64,000 nucleotides of DNA from Psococerastis gibbosa. Its lineage: Eukaryota; Arthropoda; Insecta; Psocodea; Psocidae. Shown here one piece after another: positions 12,961 to 25,906 of this stretch. Below the pieces are notes generated by a model, which was not told the DNA's origin, ran no database searches, and worked only from the letters and a program-made list of their open reading frames with translations. Made by a program: the position numbers and the translations under genes. The stretch lies in the NCBI GenBank assembly GCA_963971405.1, contig OZ020487.1:10947344-11011343 (forward strand), written 5' to 3'. Numbering within the stretch: position 1 is the first letter of the stretch; each line of letters begins with the position of its first letter.

Positions 12961-13439
12961 GCCATATATTTTATTGTCAAGTAGTTCTCTATACCAACTG
13001 AACTATTCCGGGCTATTTTTCGGATACGGCCAAGCAGTAGGAGACATGGTTGAAGTCGCCTTAAGGCTGCAGGTACGCTAATGGAACATGGAACACGATA
13101 GCTCTAGATGTCATCTATATAGCTTTGTCCACTGTATCGTTTTCCATTATGATTATAACCGTGAAAGGGAGTCATTTAAGTCACGTGATCTGACTCTGTC
13201 GTGATCTGCCGACACGATCACAACCAAGGCTGCTGCCACGATAGCCATCTCGACTTGCGGTACCTAGTGTACCCAGCTTTACGGGAGACCGGGGCACACT
13301 GGTACGGTACCAACCCACTCCCGTAGTGTGTGTAAAAATCGTTAGGAAATCAGGTGCGTCTACTCTGGACTCTGGTGTTCGGTGGCTACCACACAAAGAA
13401 ATAGCTAATAATCGGCAAAGTCGAAATGTTTAGTTGCAT

Positions 13440-13632
13440 CCGAAATTAGAGGATATGGAAAAAACTGGGCTTGGCAGCATTCGAACCCACGATCTACGCG
13501 TAACTGGGGCGTCGTCTTAACCGTTGGCGTAGATCGTGGGTTCGAATCCCGCCATGCCCAGTTTTTTCCATATCCTCTAATTTCGGTTATAACCAGGAGG
13601 TTACCTCTTCAACCAAAGTTAATTTAATGTCA
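13440..13632. mobile_element. Snapback element with two opposed tRNA-like 3' halves
   Basis: Outer arms CCGAAATTAGAGGATATGGA and inverse. Inside, one tRNA-like 3' half faces left and another faces right, each with the B-box GGTTCGAAT. The right flank (GGAGGTTACCTCTTCAACC on) is the inverse of the left flank of the 63.7-kb copy, so the two share a longer unit. Confidence 0.75.
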
Positions 13633-14994
13633 GTGTTATATATACCATATAATACTACAATGTATTGTTTAGTTGCATGGCTAGGGTGCTGCAAATTTTA
13701 TATAAAATATATAAATAATATATAGGCCTAAGTTATATAAAAGTCACATAAAAAAAACATTAATCCACTGCTGTCAAAGCAGTATAGTACATGCTAATCA
13801 ATCTTTGACGCGGGTTATCATAAAGAAAAAAACTATTCATTTTATAAACCATTAATTCCTGGCTCCTAAACGGCCATTGCAGCGCCACGACCCAATTGTC
13901 ATGGCGCCACAGTGTCCCATCTCCAGAATAACCTGTCTCCCAACTACTCCCACGTAAAGAATTAAAATTGACCCAAACCATGCTATGTTGTCAAAAAGAA
14001 GATGACAGCAGCTAAATTTATTTGAATTTAAGCGAAAAGAAACAAAGCATTTTAATTGTTTCTGTAGTGCAAACTCACAAACCTCCCTGAACCTAAATAA
14101 TTATATTGATTGCATTGCTATAGTTTCTGTCGGCCCAGTCAAGAAGGTGTTCTCATCAGGGGTATTTTGTATGACGCCCTTTGCTTTACCATGTGTGATT
14201 TTTTTCGCGCCCAACAGCCATAGCTCAATCATAACCCTACGTGTACTGCCCCAGCCTACGGTACCTACTCTCCTTTCATCATATTCTGGACTCATCTTTG
14301 AGGTAAACTCTGTTATCATCTCCGGCATGAATCATCGTTTTTCAGCATTTGTGAAATGCCCTAACCACAATTGATGCTCCACACGCGTCGCAACCAGAGC
14401 AATTTCTGAAATAATTCCACCTTTTACAGAATAACACATTCTTCTTCAGCTGTCAGCCCCATTGTCTAGGATTGCGAAATAGTCTAAATATGAACAAATT
14501 AAATGTGATAACCTGTCGCTTTTTCCTTGAATTTAATATTTTAATAGCCTAAGCACTGGAATTTCCCTTTCTACGGCCCAAATGTGGTGCTAAGTGTGAC
14601 CTACACAATGACACATGTTAAACATTACAAGTCATGTAGATACATTACAGGCATCTCTTTAAACTGGGGTCTCGATATAGGCCTACATAGCATGTAGATG
14701 ATACAGTACAATGTAGCTTATATTGTCAAGGGCTTCATAGGGGCACCCCTGGCACTACAACTCCTTATACCGTACACATGCACATTCTTAGAATATACTA
14801 CCATGTGTCTATAGCCTACGACACTTATGGATACTGAGTCGGGCAATGATTATTTTCTCAAATATATTCAAGTATAGGTACCAGCAGCGTAATAAAATGT
14901 TCGCCCGTCAGGCTCATTTCGAGAAAAACACAGTAAATGAAATGAAATCGTTTATTTATTCAAGTGAAGTTTTGATAGCTGTCAGTGCTCTCTT

Positions 14995-15131
14995 TGACGG
15001 CTATTCCACTTGTCAGCATTCCGTCATTTGTGCAGATAAGTTAAGTATCTACACAATAGTCTCCATAAAACAAACATCTCATCAATTTTTAATGCACAAA
15101 TGATGGAATACTGACAAGTGGAATAGCCACC
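14995..15131. mobile_element. Foldback MITE with GGCTATTCCACTTGTCAG arms
   Basis: Arms GGCTATTCCACTTGTCAG and CATTTGTGCA are repeated inverted at both ends around a unique centre of about 60 bp. The right tip GCCACCTTA resembles family D tips, so it may belong to the same superfamily. Confidence 0.7.
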
Positions 15132-15599
15132 TTAACAAAATCAAACAAATCTACCAGAGCAATATGCATTGTATGCAGCAGTCATCGTACATTGAATAAT
15201 ATTGCAGCATCATCATATTGATTAATTTTATTGACAAAGACGAATCGGTTGACCCCTATATATACATGCCTTAAAACATCACTCAACTCACGAGCCGTAT
15301 TCGAAACAAAAGACCCCCAATTTACAGTACAACTTCATCTATACTCGTACATGCCACAGTTGCCGTCATGCCATATCTTCCTTAAAGGCGGATATAATAT
15401 GCTCTCATAACGTTATAGTTTACATTATGCAAGTATCAACCAATATTTTTCACTAGTTGCTAAATGTCCGATTCAACAAACTGAGAGCTGTAAATTGCCA
15501 GACTCCGATAACTTATTTCGAGTTATTTCAGTTTTATATATATAACTGTATGTTTATTCAGTTTTTCAATATTTTGACTGAATCGTTTCATGCTTCTTA

Positions 15600-16640
15600 C
15601 TCAAACGATGATTCGAAGATGTCGATAGGAGAGGACCTACCAAGCTATAAAGAATAAGAAGATACAACTGACAAAGATGGAACAGAACATTACGAACAGG
15701 ATTAGTATAACGTCGAAGAAGGAGGTGCAGCTGATATAATATGAAGATTCGAAGATATGCAAGTGGCTGGTCTTGAAGTGTGGTTTGTATTTGATTTTGA
15801 CAAGGCGATGATTCTAAAATATGCGGAAATGACCGGCCTTGATATGTGGGATTTGTATTTTATCGATTTTGACAAGATGACGATCTAGCTATTCAGTGGA
15901 GAAGACAAAGTAGAAGAAGAAGATGCCACTGTCAAAGATGGAACAGAACATTACGGTCATGATAAGGAATAACTATAAGAAGTCGAAGGGGGAGTTGCGG
16001 ATATAATGGTCTGATTCGAAGATTTTGACAAATTACAAGGCGAAGAAAGCAAAGTAGGCTAGCTGAAGGAGAAGACGAAGAAGAAGAATATGTAACTTTC
16101 AAATTTTATACTGAACATTACAAACAAGATGAGGAAGACGTCAAATGGGGAGGTGCGGATATAATGTACTGATTTGAAGATGTGCAAGTGGCCGACCTTC
16201 ACGCATTTTTTTAAATCGATTTCGGCAAATTACAATTAAGGCGAATAAAGTAAAGTAGCTGAAGAAGAAGACGAAGAAGAAGAACATGCAACTCTCAAGG
16301 TTGGTACTGAACACTACGAACAAGATGAGGAAAACGTCGAATGGAGTGGTGCGGATATAATGTGATGATTCAAAGTTGTGCGAGTGGACGAACTTCACAC
16401 CTTTTTAAAAAATCGATTTTGACAAATTACAAGGCGAAGAAAGTAAAGTAGCTGAAGGAGAAGACGAAGAAGAAGAATATGCTACTCTCAAAGTTGGTAC
16501 TGAGCATTACAAACAAGATAAGGAAGACGTCGAAAGGGGAGGTGCGGATATAATGTGATGATTCAAAGATGCGCATGCAGTTGACCTTGACTTGCGGTTT
16601 GTTTTTGATCGCGTATGACAGGAAGATGATGCATAATCCT
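15600..16640 (+). repeat. Decayed tandem array, about 195-bp unit with relict coding
   Basis: Four to five diverged units. The GACAAATTACAAGGCGAAGA block recurs near 16025, 16219 (diverged) and 16415; GAAGACGAAGAAGAAGAA recurs at about 16070, 16268 and 16459. In one frame each unit encodes DFDKLQGEESK, EGEDEEEEYATLKVG, TEHYKQDKEDVERGGADIM, then stops. Shared codon phase suggests descent from an acidic repeat protein, now broken in every unit. No protein family recognised. Confidence 0.7.
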
Positions 16641-18900
16641 CCATAATTAAATAAGTGGTTTATTCTCGCACGGTCATATGCACAATTATTTTAAACAATT
16701 GTGCATGGCCACAGTCTGTTACGTATTTGGAATGAAAATGCGCTATGTTAAGGTCGTGTCAATAAACAGGTAGAGTGGTATACGCTGGACTTTATAATTG
16801 GTATCATGTCCCTAATTTTTGTTCCGGACCAAAATATGAAATACAGCAGCTGGTTGTTTTGCATTGAAAATGGTAGGTCGTGGCGCGAAAACGTCAAAAT
16901 GAACCAATTATCACCCAAGCGGTCTGGATCGGCATCCGGAGCTCAGTCACTCAACGATTTCGCGGTAGTTTTCGCGATTAAGCGGGTGGTACCAGGGCCG
17001 TAGCCGGAAATGACGTCAGGTGAGGTAACCTCAATATTTTATTTTTAAAACTCCTTTCTATTTTGCGTACGTATTTGGGGGAGGGGGGTTGGTTGAGCCT
17101 TGGGTGGGAATCGCCATAATCCTTCTTCTTCTTCTGAGATTACAATCATCTCAACGGTTGCGGCAGTAACTCTCTGCATATAATTATCATCCTCTACAGC
17201 TCTCTCGTTCTGACCCTTCTGTTCTTCAGCTCTTGGAACATTCGAGCTATTGCGTCGTCTTTCTGTTGATTCATGAATTCTTTCTTCGGCCTCTTCTATT
17301 GGTTCTCTCCGCAGGGCTCTCAATGATGGTGTGTACCAGATTTTTGTCTCTTATCAAAATGAACCTACCCTCGCTCTCCTACTTTTTATATGAAGTAGCA
17401 GCTATCTCTCTTCTTCAATTGCCTCTAGCACTCTTTCGTTCGTCACGTGGTCCCTCTAGCTAGTCCAAAGTAGGTATCCCTCTGGATCACCACATTTCGA
17501 ACGCTTTTATCCTATTCACTTCCATACCTGCAATAATCCAGGTTTCCCATCCGGATAATAAAACACTCCATCCGCATAACAGGTCATAAGCTTAATACAG
17601 TCAAAAGGCAGTTATTTAGTTTGCGAGGTGAATGCGCAGAAGCATAGACGTACTGCGCCCGTTAAATCGTTTATTTGTTTTTCATTAATTTAATTTGCCA
17701 CTATTTCTTTTTTTATGCTTGAACCCAAACGCTTCCTTTGCTGTTGAACTCATCGCGAGGATGCCAGATTTTCCCCTATATTTCACCGCTTTCAGTAATA
17801 CTTAGCTTATGACTTGGCACCATCTATTCTATTGCATTAACGTTTTATTTACCTGATATTTGTAAGTTAATGTTAAAACCAGCCTCTATGCTAGTTACGG
17901 TACTTGTTAAAATGTCAACATGGATGGCTGAAATATACCGGGACGCCCAAGAAATAAAAATCTTCAGTAAGTAAGCGAATTAAGACTTAGGAATCACGAC
18001 CTATGTGTGGAGTTGCATAAGGCATGTCAAAAACGCGGAGGCTGGAGACATTGCGCCTACATGCTGCTGCCAATCATTACGCGGCTGTAACTTAAGAAGA
18101 AGACAATTTTCTAGCATTGACCTAGTGTTGGATATCCCACCAGTATAGTCTCGCTTGGGAACCGTCACACGGTTAGCTGTCATAAGGAAAGAAAAGAAGA
18201 TAAGACAATATAGTAATGGTGACAAGGCCGGCATAACGCGACACCAATCCGACCCTGGCTTTCTTGTTCTTGTCCTGCAGAGCGCCCGACTTCAATGGTG
18301 CCCAAGGGCTCAAGCAACCCCAGCCTTCAAGAGAAGGGGGCCCAGCCCCCCCTCCTCCTCCTTACTATCTTACAGGCTAAATTTAATAAAATGCATACTA
18401 GCTACAACCGCCTAGTTGCTTCAATCCCCCCCCCCCCCCACACTGCTCCGAACGAAAATAACTAACGCGTACAATATGTAATTTGATGACTTTTTACATA
18501 CAGTATGTGTGTTCGAAATTCGTAGGCTTGGGACTATTAATCAGACAGATGGGCTATTTTATAGGCTACGAGGACTCCTCGTGTGCAACCTGCTGCAATC
18601 AGCAGTCGGTAATCCACGTATCCAGTCTGGTACCTCCCAAGACAGGGAGGAGTGGAGAAGAAGGTGGAAAGATTTGCTGCAAACCAATCGCTAGATTGCA
18701 ACTACAGAAGAAAGAAGAAAGACCTCCCAAGAAAAACATTAAATAGTACCCCTGACGTCAAATACCAACCAAATTGTGATAACCGATGAGCGATGAAAGT
18801 GCACCCTGATGTCATTATAGCTATTTTTGTCACTCGTTGGTTGAATTGGTTGAAACCGCATTTTGGTACGCTGACAGTTATCTTTCTGTACTCGTATTTC
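16640..18900. other. Non-coding stretch without recognised genes
   Basis: Several 60-90 codon frames occur, but none has a domain, signal peptide or splice context. One at 17045-17323 (minus) is Glu/Arg-rich, derived partly from a (CTT)n run. The stretch near 18600-18700 vaguely resembles a LINE tail (EEWRRRWKDLLQ). Confidence 0.4.
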
Positions 18901-19009
18901 CTACCCTAGGTTACATTTGTTTCTCACATTTTCCCTCCAAAAATTAAAAATTATAATAAAATCGATTATAATTGCTTTGATAAAGATATCTTCTAATATT
19001 ATATAGGGC

Positions 19010-19245
19010 CGGGCCGGCCACCATACCATGTTGAATCCAGCGGACCAGAGCAGGTTCAAAGATGCAGATAACTTGGTCGTGTGCACAGTGCCGGTAGGGA
19101 AACATGGTAGGACTTGGTCCTGGTCCCCTCCGAACTAATGACTTCACTGTGTTTCGCAAGTGGTTCGGAATCCACTATAATCAGGAGGTCCACTGTCCTA
19201 TGGGCCCACACCGTGGCCTGGGACTGTGTCCAACCATTCTACTAC
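19010..19245 (-). repeat. Family J repeat
   Basis: Inverse of the 8.1-kb copy: GGCCGGCCACCATACCATG, GTGCACAGTGCCGGTAGGGA, CACTATAATCAGGAGGTCCA. Confidence 0.7.
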
Positions 19246-19280
19246 TACTATAAAGGGCCGACTGCTCAAAAACTTTGAGA

Positions 19281-19443
19281 AGGCGCCCATTCCACATACG
19301 TCAATCGTCAATGAAAAATTGAAAAATGATGTTTTAGCAGACATTAAAGACATACTAAAAATTCTGCAACCACGTCAATTTACGCCATTTTGACGTCATT
19401 TTCCAATTTTTCATTGACGATTGACGTATGTGGAATGGGCGCC
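19281..19443. mobile_element. Short foldback MITE, family B copy 1, TSD GAA
   Basis: 163-bp near-perfect palindrome with tips GGCGCCCATTCCACATACGT and arms CAATCGTCAATGAAAAATTG. The internal segment has the AGACATTAAAGACATACT motif. GAA flanks both tips. Confidence 0.85.
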
Positions 19444-20161
19444 GAAGCAGAACGTAGTTCAAAAACTTGGCCTACATGAAAATGATAAAAAGTGTTGCCT
19501 GGGCAAGTATACCTTAGCCTGTTTTACCAAACCTTGACTTGTCATAGAAGAAGAAACGAAGCCGGGACAATAATAATAATTATGATGACGAAGATGGGAT
19601 AGAGCGGGACCAATTTCTCCCCGCCCTGCCCTACTTATTTCAATCTCTGGAAATTTTACAAAAAAACAACGGTACCGTAACTTACCTCATCCATTCATGT
19701 CGCCATGACAACCATGTACCTTATGACGGAAGAAATAACTGCCAAATAAAGTAGGCTACGATAATGATAATTATGTGATTAAATAATAGCTTTTTACTTT
19801 ATTGTGCAATAAAGAGAAATGATGAGAAATTTGATGGTTCATAGCGACTCTGACCATCTTACCTGACAGTTTTATTCCCTGCTAACGTTTTAACCTATAC
19901 CAAAGCACTTAAAATTTTAACACTACAAAAAATGCGAAGAACCTACATATATATATAGTGACCATTATCCTTCCACTATTGGAAATTATCACATCGCATC
20001 TGTACAATATAGTCTATAGAACTAGGTACCCCTAAATTTGTTAGGTATAGACGTATTTTTCCTTCCCTTATTCTTACCACTCATACAGTAGGTACCTACC
20101 GAATTTATTATAGTTGACCGTACCTTGCCAAATATAGGCTGTTGTCTTTCCGACATTTAAT

Positions 20162-20325
20162 CAAGGACGGATACAGGGGGGCAGGAGGGTAGCTACCTCC
20201 CCCCCCCTAATTTAGTAAGTCTGTCGTAGGTTAATTTATTGCGTTGTAATTTAATCGATACTGCACAAATTTATTCTATTTTGACCCATACCCCCCCCCT
20301 CCCAAATGGGATGGATCCGTCCCTG
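20162..20325. mobile_element. hAT-like MITE, family H copy 2
   Basis: Same tips and interior as the 6.6-kb copy but shorter. Flanks CATTTAAT and CATTCAGT agree at 6 of 8 bases. Confidence 0.74.
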
Positions 20326-21429
20326 CATTCAGTCATTGTCCGGCAAAATGCCAGAGCCATCCGCCCAATTAATCTCAATGCTGCGTATTATTTATTGTAG
20401 GTTACAATTACCAACACCCTTGAACAGCTAGAGCGCGCCTATTTCTGCAAACCACAATAACATACAATAGGAGCGCCCCGAGGTGCCATGACTATGCACA
20501 ATACCTGTCCATCTTTGCGATTACTCTGGCCTTGCTCTTGTACGTCGACCGGCCATTGACGGATGTGCTGACACCTGGCCTTAAAATTCGTAACTAATAG
20601 GCCTACGCACCTATTTAATTGTATATGGCTGTCGGTTTCCAATTGGCTTCGGCCATGGTGTTTGTATAGTGGGAGTACCTGCCGCTTTTTGTACCTGTCA
20701 ACGTAGACTGATTTATTGGCGAGGACGTCTGAAGAGCAAATTTTCCGGATGAGACAGGAGGAGTGGTCTAGAATGCATATTAACAGGATTCAAAAATAGC
20801 TGTAACGAGCCGAAAGAAAGGAAGCCGTTTCTGTGTAGGTGTAGATTGAGTAGTTTGTGAACCAAAATTCTCTGCCTCCGTTCAGCGTTTGCAATTAGTT
20901 ATTCTTACAAGTGGAGTTGACTGTGTATAGGAAAATTGATTGGTTTGGAGTTGCTAGTGTTATTGTTAAACGGGTTGTGATTCCCATTATTAATATTTCT
21001 TCAAACTTGCCCATTTACCATTGTCACATTAGGACCTATTTGTATCAAATTTTCAATGCGGCTTGTCTCTTCCTCTATGTATAATAATTTTAAACTGAAT
21101 AATATATTACGACTCGAACGGGTGACTGTTGGTGAATTGTGACATTCATCCAGTTGTCCATTGTTGGCCCATTGCACTGGAAATGAACAGTGTTCAGATT
21201 TTTGGAGTATACATGAACGTGATGAAGAGGTAGAATCCAGGATGATAGGTCGTGATCATTCTGAAATCGTACTTCCTAACGTTTTGCCAACATCTGCGGT
21301 CGACTTCTTCAGGGGAACTGTGTAGTCTTCCGAGAACGACCACGGCCCACCATTCCGGATTATACTGCTTCATCATAAACATAATAGTCTCCTTAGTAAA
21401 GTTGTAAAACTTGCTGTCACTCATTGTTA

Positions 21430-21690
21430 AAAATAACTTGGTACAGTTTTACGTTATAAAATTAAAAAATACACAACCGGTTTCGGCTCACGCCATCGTC
21501 AAGTGCGATTGAAAAACAGATAAAACATGCTTCATCACGTAGCTCCAACCGGGAAAACCTTTGTAATTATATGGGTTAATTGTAAGAGTGGGCCGAAAGG
21601 CCCAAAATTCGCCCATTTGGAAAATAAAGATAATTTTCTTTCTTTCTTTCTTTCTTTCTGTCTTATGCACGGTTTTAACTTTAAACAATT
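21430..21690 (+). repeat. Retroelement-like 3' end with a (TTTC)n tail
   Basis: CAACCGGTTTCGGCTCACG, CATCGTCAAGTGCGATT, GGGCCGAAAGGCCCAAAATT, CGCCCATTTGGAAAATAAAG, then (TTTC)n. A similar end on the minus strand lies at 52780-53000. A LINE-type 3' terminus is likely. Confidence 0.5.
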
Positions 21691-22454
21691 CAGTTCATTA
21701 GTCATGAACGACACAGGATCAGGACAGCGCTAAACCTGCAATGTGCATTTGTACTGGCTCAAACTCGCTAATAAATTTTCCAAAGTTTCACAGCAGGGGA
21801 AGCCAATACGGTGGTTTTGAATCTTGATGGTTAAACAAAATGCAACACACACATATACAGTACATCGTATAACAAGCAGAGTACAATAAGAAATAAAATG
21901 ATAGCGTTCAAGTGATTTGGGCATTAAATATAGTATAAGTAGCGTTGAATCAGTAATACCGCATATCGTGTGTTTCTGCAAATTTTCAATTATGCAATCC
22001 TACGAACGACCTTGCAATGTACATGGTACGTTAATTTTATTTTTATCTATACATACTGGATCACGGCTTTTGTGCAGTAGGTACAATATACCTGTCAGCA
22101 AGGCTTGATTTACGAGCGGCAGTAACAGCGCGTTATGCCCCATTTACGATACCTTAGGTACTGTACCTATCGCACTGCGGGGTCATGCATATACCCGTCT
22201 TTCTCCATCTGGAGGCTGAAGAGCCATTATAATGAGTACCTATAGTCTGAATGATTTTATAGGTTGCACCGAGCCTAATCAGTAGGTATAATCAGTCTAT
22301 TCTTCAGCGCTAGATCGTGTTAACGTGATGACGTACATATGGTACCTATGACTTCCTGGTCTACTAAGTACACAGGGGAAGTATTGAGGAAAGGGGGGAA
22401 ATCTCTAAACAGCCAAAGTTATTTTGGTGATAAACGTGTGCGCAATAGTCCAGT

Positions 22455-22610
22455 AGGCCTACTACCGTATGCCGTTTAGTATATTAATTTCACCTGGGAT
22501 TGATAATGTAAACAAGATTATTTTAGAGTGACAAATCTTATTTAAAATTATTTTGTTTACATTTTTAATCCCCAGAATCAGTTATTCTTAACAGGCATAG
22601 CAGGCCTGTA
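22455..22610. repeat. Family K-like foldback
   Basis: CCTGGGATTGATAATGTAAA at the left and TTTACATTTTTAATCCCCAG at the right, flanked by GGCCTACTACCG and CATAGCAGGCCTG-like sequence. Confidence 0.6.
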
Positions 22611-22703
22611 GTTAAAAATTCATTTAGTAAGCAACCAGATTCGGAAGTAAGTTAGTTACTGGTCTAGCTAAATAAAATGAAATTTTGTTCGTTACTATCC
22701 TAT

Positions 22704-23133
22704 GTACGATATGCGTAGTATAAGGAAGGCTTTGCGATAATCGAAATTTCCGATTTCGAGAGTTCAGTGGATTTACACGTTTTGAGGTCCCAGGAACCCA
22801 AAAAATTGTTCTTACAAAATGTCTGTCTGTCTGCTTGTCGGGCAAATTACCCGCTGAATTTTAATGAAATTTGGCATGTAAGTTTACAAAAATCAAATCT
22901 CGTGACCATGGCCGTGCCCAGGGGGTGGTCCAATGGGGCAAGACCCCCCCCCCCGAAATAATTTTTTTTTAAAATGTAAACCTGTATTGTTTGAAGAATT
23001 CATCCATTAATTCATTAATAAATTACGTTAAAAAAAATTGTTGGACTCCCCCCCCCTAGCTGACATCAAAAACTGGGCACAGTCTTGCTCGTAACCATAT
23101 TAATTTTTGACTATCTCAATTTGGGGGGGGGGG
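22704..23133 (+). mobile_element. Family F repeat, split by family G
   Basis: GTAGTATAAGGAAGGCTTTG, TTTACACGTTTTGAGGTCCC and the GTCTGTCTG run are present. The copy is interrupted at about 22910-23087 and resumes to a G tract. Confidence 0.7.
22910..23087. mobile_element. Family G element inserted in a family F copy
   Basis: GGCCGTGCCCAGGGGGTGGT at the left, CTGGGCACAGTCTTG at the right, C tracts inside. CTCGTGACCAT before and CTCGTAACCAT after (10 of 11 bases) look like a target duplication. The family F repeat resumes on the far side. Confidence 0.7.
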
Positions 23134-23356
23134 TTGACTTAGGTAGGCGCGTCCAGCCCGGGGGACTTTGGCCGCTGCCACCACGCAATCTCGGACGATT
23201 TTCCGCCGCTAGCTTCCAGACTCGGGGGGCGGCGGCGGGCAGATCTCCTACCACTTGGTCTCTCCATCTGAGCCTTGGCCTTCCGGGCCGCCTAGGGTGG
23301 TTGAAGGTGTCTTCGAAGACCAGCTTCGGCGTCCTCTCCGCTTGCATACGGTGCAC
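23111..23356 (-). pseudogene. LINE reverse-transcriptase C-terminal remnant, second type
   Basis: Open for 81 codons: HRMQAERTPKLVFED, RRPGRPRLRWRDQVVGDL, WKLAAENRPRLRG. RM-x-(D/E)-R, GRPRLRW-x-D and W-x2-A-x2-R are hallmarks of a different non-LTR family from the 4.5-kb pieces. GC-rich compared with its surroundings. No catalytic part remains. Confidence 0.7.
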
Positions 23357-24157
23357 ATGACCCAGTCATTGGATTCGACCCCCTTTTAGTTTTAATATAG
23401 CTATAGCTTCATTTATTTATATACAATAGATACTAGTATATTTATTTTCCTATCGACATAATATTAGGCTTGGTATGGACCGGTGGTTTCCTGCATAGTT
23501 CCACCGGTATAAGGCGACAATAAGTTAGTAGTGTTCGAAGAATGAGGAAACGCTGAGTACTCGTGACACTCACTTAATATATTCCAGACACTGTCGTGAT
23601 GCTGATCTGTAACTCTAACAAAAGCTATTACAATGATTTGTGGCCCCAAGATAAGCTAGCCAAGTTCCTTGTTAGGATAGAATAGTGTATTATGGAACCT
23701 TCGTTAGTGATGCAATTTTGGCAGTGGAATAAGTAATAAGGTATGACGGTTCTACAAATATGCAAGCAGCTAATATAATATATTATAATGGGGGGCTGCC
23801 ACGCGCGCAAGCTTTCTAAGGCTGATGTGGCGCAACCAGAAAATACTGTATATATAATACAATGAGAAGGCCCCGGGCAAATGTCTTTATGCTTAATTAA
23901 TTAGGTATCGGCGAAACATTACTTTTGAACCGACAACTCATGGAAAATCTGGGCCTGAGGAATCTTCCAACCATTGCCTCTTTGAGATGTTACGGTCAGG
24001 GACATGCCTGGTAGCCGCGGGTTTTACCTACTGGTGAGTGTAAGGTGCCCGTTAGGGTTCGGAGGACCGAGATTTGGTGGAATATTTTACCTTTATTTCG
24101 AGTCTTGATTCTTGAACCCTAACCATTCGTTTCAGTTTCAATTCTTTGCCCACCGGA

Positions 24158-24497
24158 CAGTGGCGTAGCCAGATTTTTTTTTTTTTTTTTTGGTCCAGTT
24201 TTTATTAAGTTTGCCCGCTTACGATAGTACGATAGGTTTTCGAATGGGGGTGGTGTTTCATTTGGCACCCCCCCCCCCGGGATTGATTTTTAAAAGATAG
24301 GCCCAAAATAGTTTGTCGGCAAAAAAATTTGCTTTAGCAGACGATAAATTTATTAACATAACTGGAAAAAGGGGGACCGGGGCCTCCCCGACGATTTTTT
24401 TTATAGATAAATATCGAGAAAAAAAATGTTATTTTGCTAATATTAGGGGGGGTCCGGAGCCCACTGACCCCCCCCCCCCCCATTGGCTACACCACTG
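24158..24497. mobile_element. hAT-like MITE, perfect 8-bp TSD CCACCGGA
   Basis: 340 bp, tips CAGTGGCGTAGCCA/TGGCTACACCACTG, identical CCACCGGA at 24150-24157 and 24498-24505. Non-coding; contains long T and C tracts. Confidence 0.87.
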
Positions 24498-24539
24498 CCA
24501 CCGGACTAATCCGGATTCCGAACAAATCTCAAGCCAAGT

Positions 24540-24670
24540 GTGATCGACTGGATCCAATGCTTTAAGGATTCGCTTTCTTAGAGAAAGCTCTCCACCGCAC
24601 TGTCACTGGATGCATTTGCACAATGACGACGAGAGAACTACCTGATTTTGACGATATTTGACGATTTTAC
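24540..24670 (+). pseudogene. LINE 3' fragment
   Basis: Matches the end of the 62.6-kb fragment (LEKA, then TTRELPDFDD in one frame). Short and partly deleted. Confidence 0.5.
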
Positions 24671-25906
24671 TTTACTTGATTGTATAATGTAACAGCTAAA
24701 AAAAATGAAATATATATACAGTTTAAATATAGATTCTGGTTTTCTGGCAGTTTTGGTCACTAATGTACAAATAACCATAATGTAAACAAATCTATATATA
24801 GAAGGGGTGCGGCCGTGAGGTGCCCCATGGATCGAAGGGGTTGTTCCATTACCGGTGACGGCCATATAAATATAATATAGGCTATGCTTATCAAAATGTA
24901 GGGAAACATTTTTTCTATTTTACCAGCATATTTATTATTATTTTTTAATGTAGGCTATTTCCTGCGAAATAAGACATTGTGTAAGAAACGAATATTCTAC
25001 AGGTGTCCAGTTATTTCTACCCATTTTTTTTTTTTTTTTTTATATTATTATACTAGCATATACAGTATATCTGTAGCTTATACGTGGTATATATTTTGGC
25101 AGTAGACAGCAGACTTGTATAAATTTTTAATAATGCTTTATGCTATAAGATATATAATTTTATGTGTCCCTACAAGGATAGGGTAGATCACGTAGACTAC
25201 GTAGAAAATCTCATATATTTTGGGACACCCTGAACAGCCGAATCTCGAGACAATTATTTTTTTTTAGAAAGGGCATTTTATTATGTCAATAGAATTGAAG
25301 TTAATTTTAACATTGCGGTTGGCATTATGTGACAAGCAGATTGCAGGCTAGATGACGGTGCGTATGATGTCGACATGTGGCCTTTGACCGCGCATAGGGC
25401 ACATGCCTGCTGACAAGTCAAGGGTTTCCCAAGTCGACCGTGGCCGTAGGCTTAGCCCGACCAAAGGGTTAATCCCCGAAATAATTTTAAGTGGGTACCA
25501 GTGGTACAGCGATTATTTTAGAGAGACCAACCTATTAAGACGGCGACCAATGTTCAACTTCCGGAAAATTTCTTCATAACTTTCCATTTCGTGACCCCCT
25601 GAGCCTAAAACCACCCTTCGTTCAAAATGTTATATTTAATTATCTATAGGCCTATATGTGTGTACATAGATTTTAGGAAACACTTACTTCCGTAAATATT
25701 ATCCGATCTTGATGAAACATGGCACAAAAATTAATCATACAAAATGTCTTGATCAAGCTTGTTAACCAGTTAGATCCGCTTGTTTTTTTCAAGATGGCGG
25801 TCAATTAAAACCATATAAAATTCATATCTCAGTTAATATTGATCGCAGAGGAATGAAATAAAATCTGAATGAAAGGCTGCATTATTATCTAAGATAATGG
25901 TAAAGA

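Larger units (their letters stand above)
19740..22450. other. Repeats and AT-rich spacer, no gene
   Basis: Apart from the hAT-like copy at 20.16 kb and the (TTTC)n-tailed repeat, this is AT-rich sequence with (TA)n runs. 21290-21395 resembles 32080-32280 (CATCTGCGGTCGAC, CTGCTTCATCA), another old repeat. Confidence 0.4.

Noticed and set aside
12555-13001. Several overlapping ORFs around the (CTT)n run
   Set aside because: They come from a microsatellite and family I repeat; frames conflict and none has a domain.
17045-17323. Charged Glu/Arg-rich ORF on the minus strand
   Set aside because: Possible coiled coil, but low-complexity, with no splice partners and no known family; not called.
18500-18746. 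LINE tail (EEWRRRWKDLLQ)
   Set aside because: The similarity is a few residues only and no second conserved block is present.
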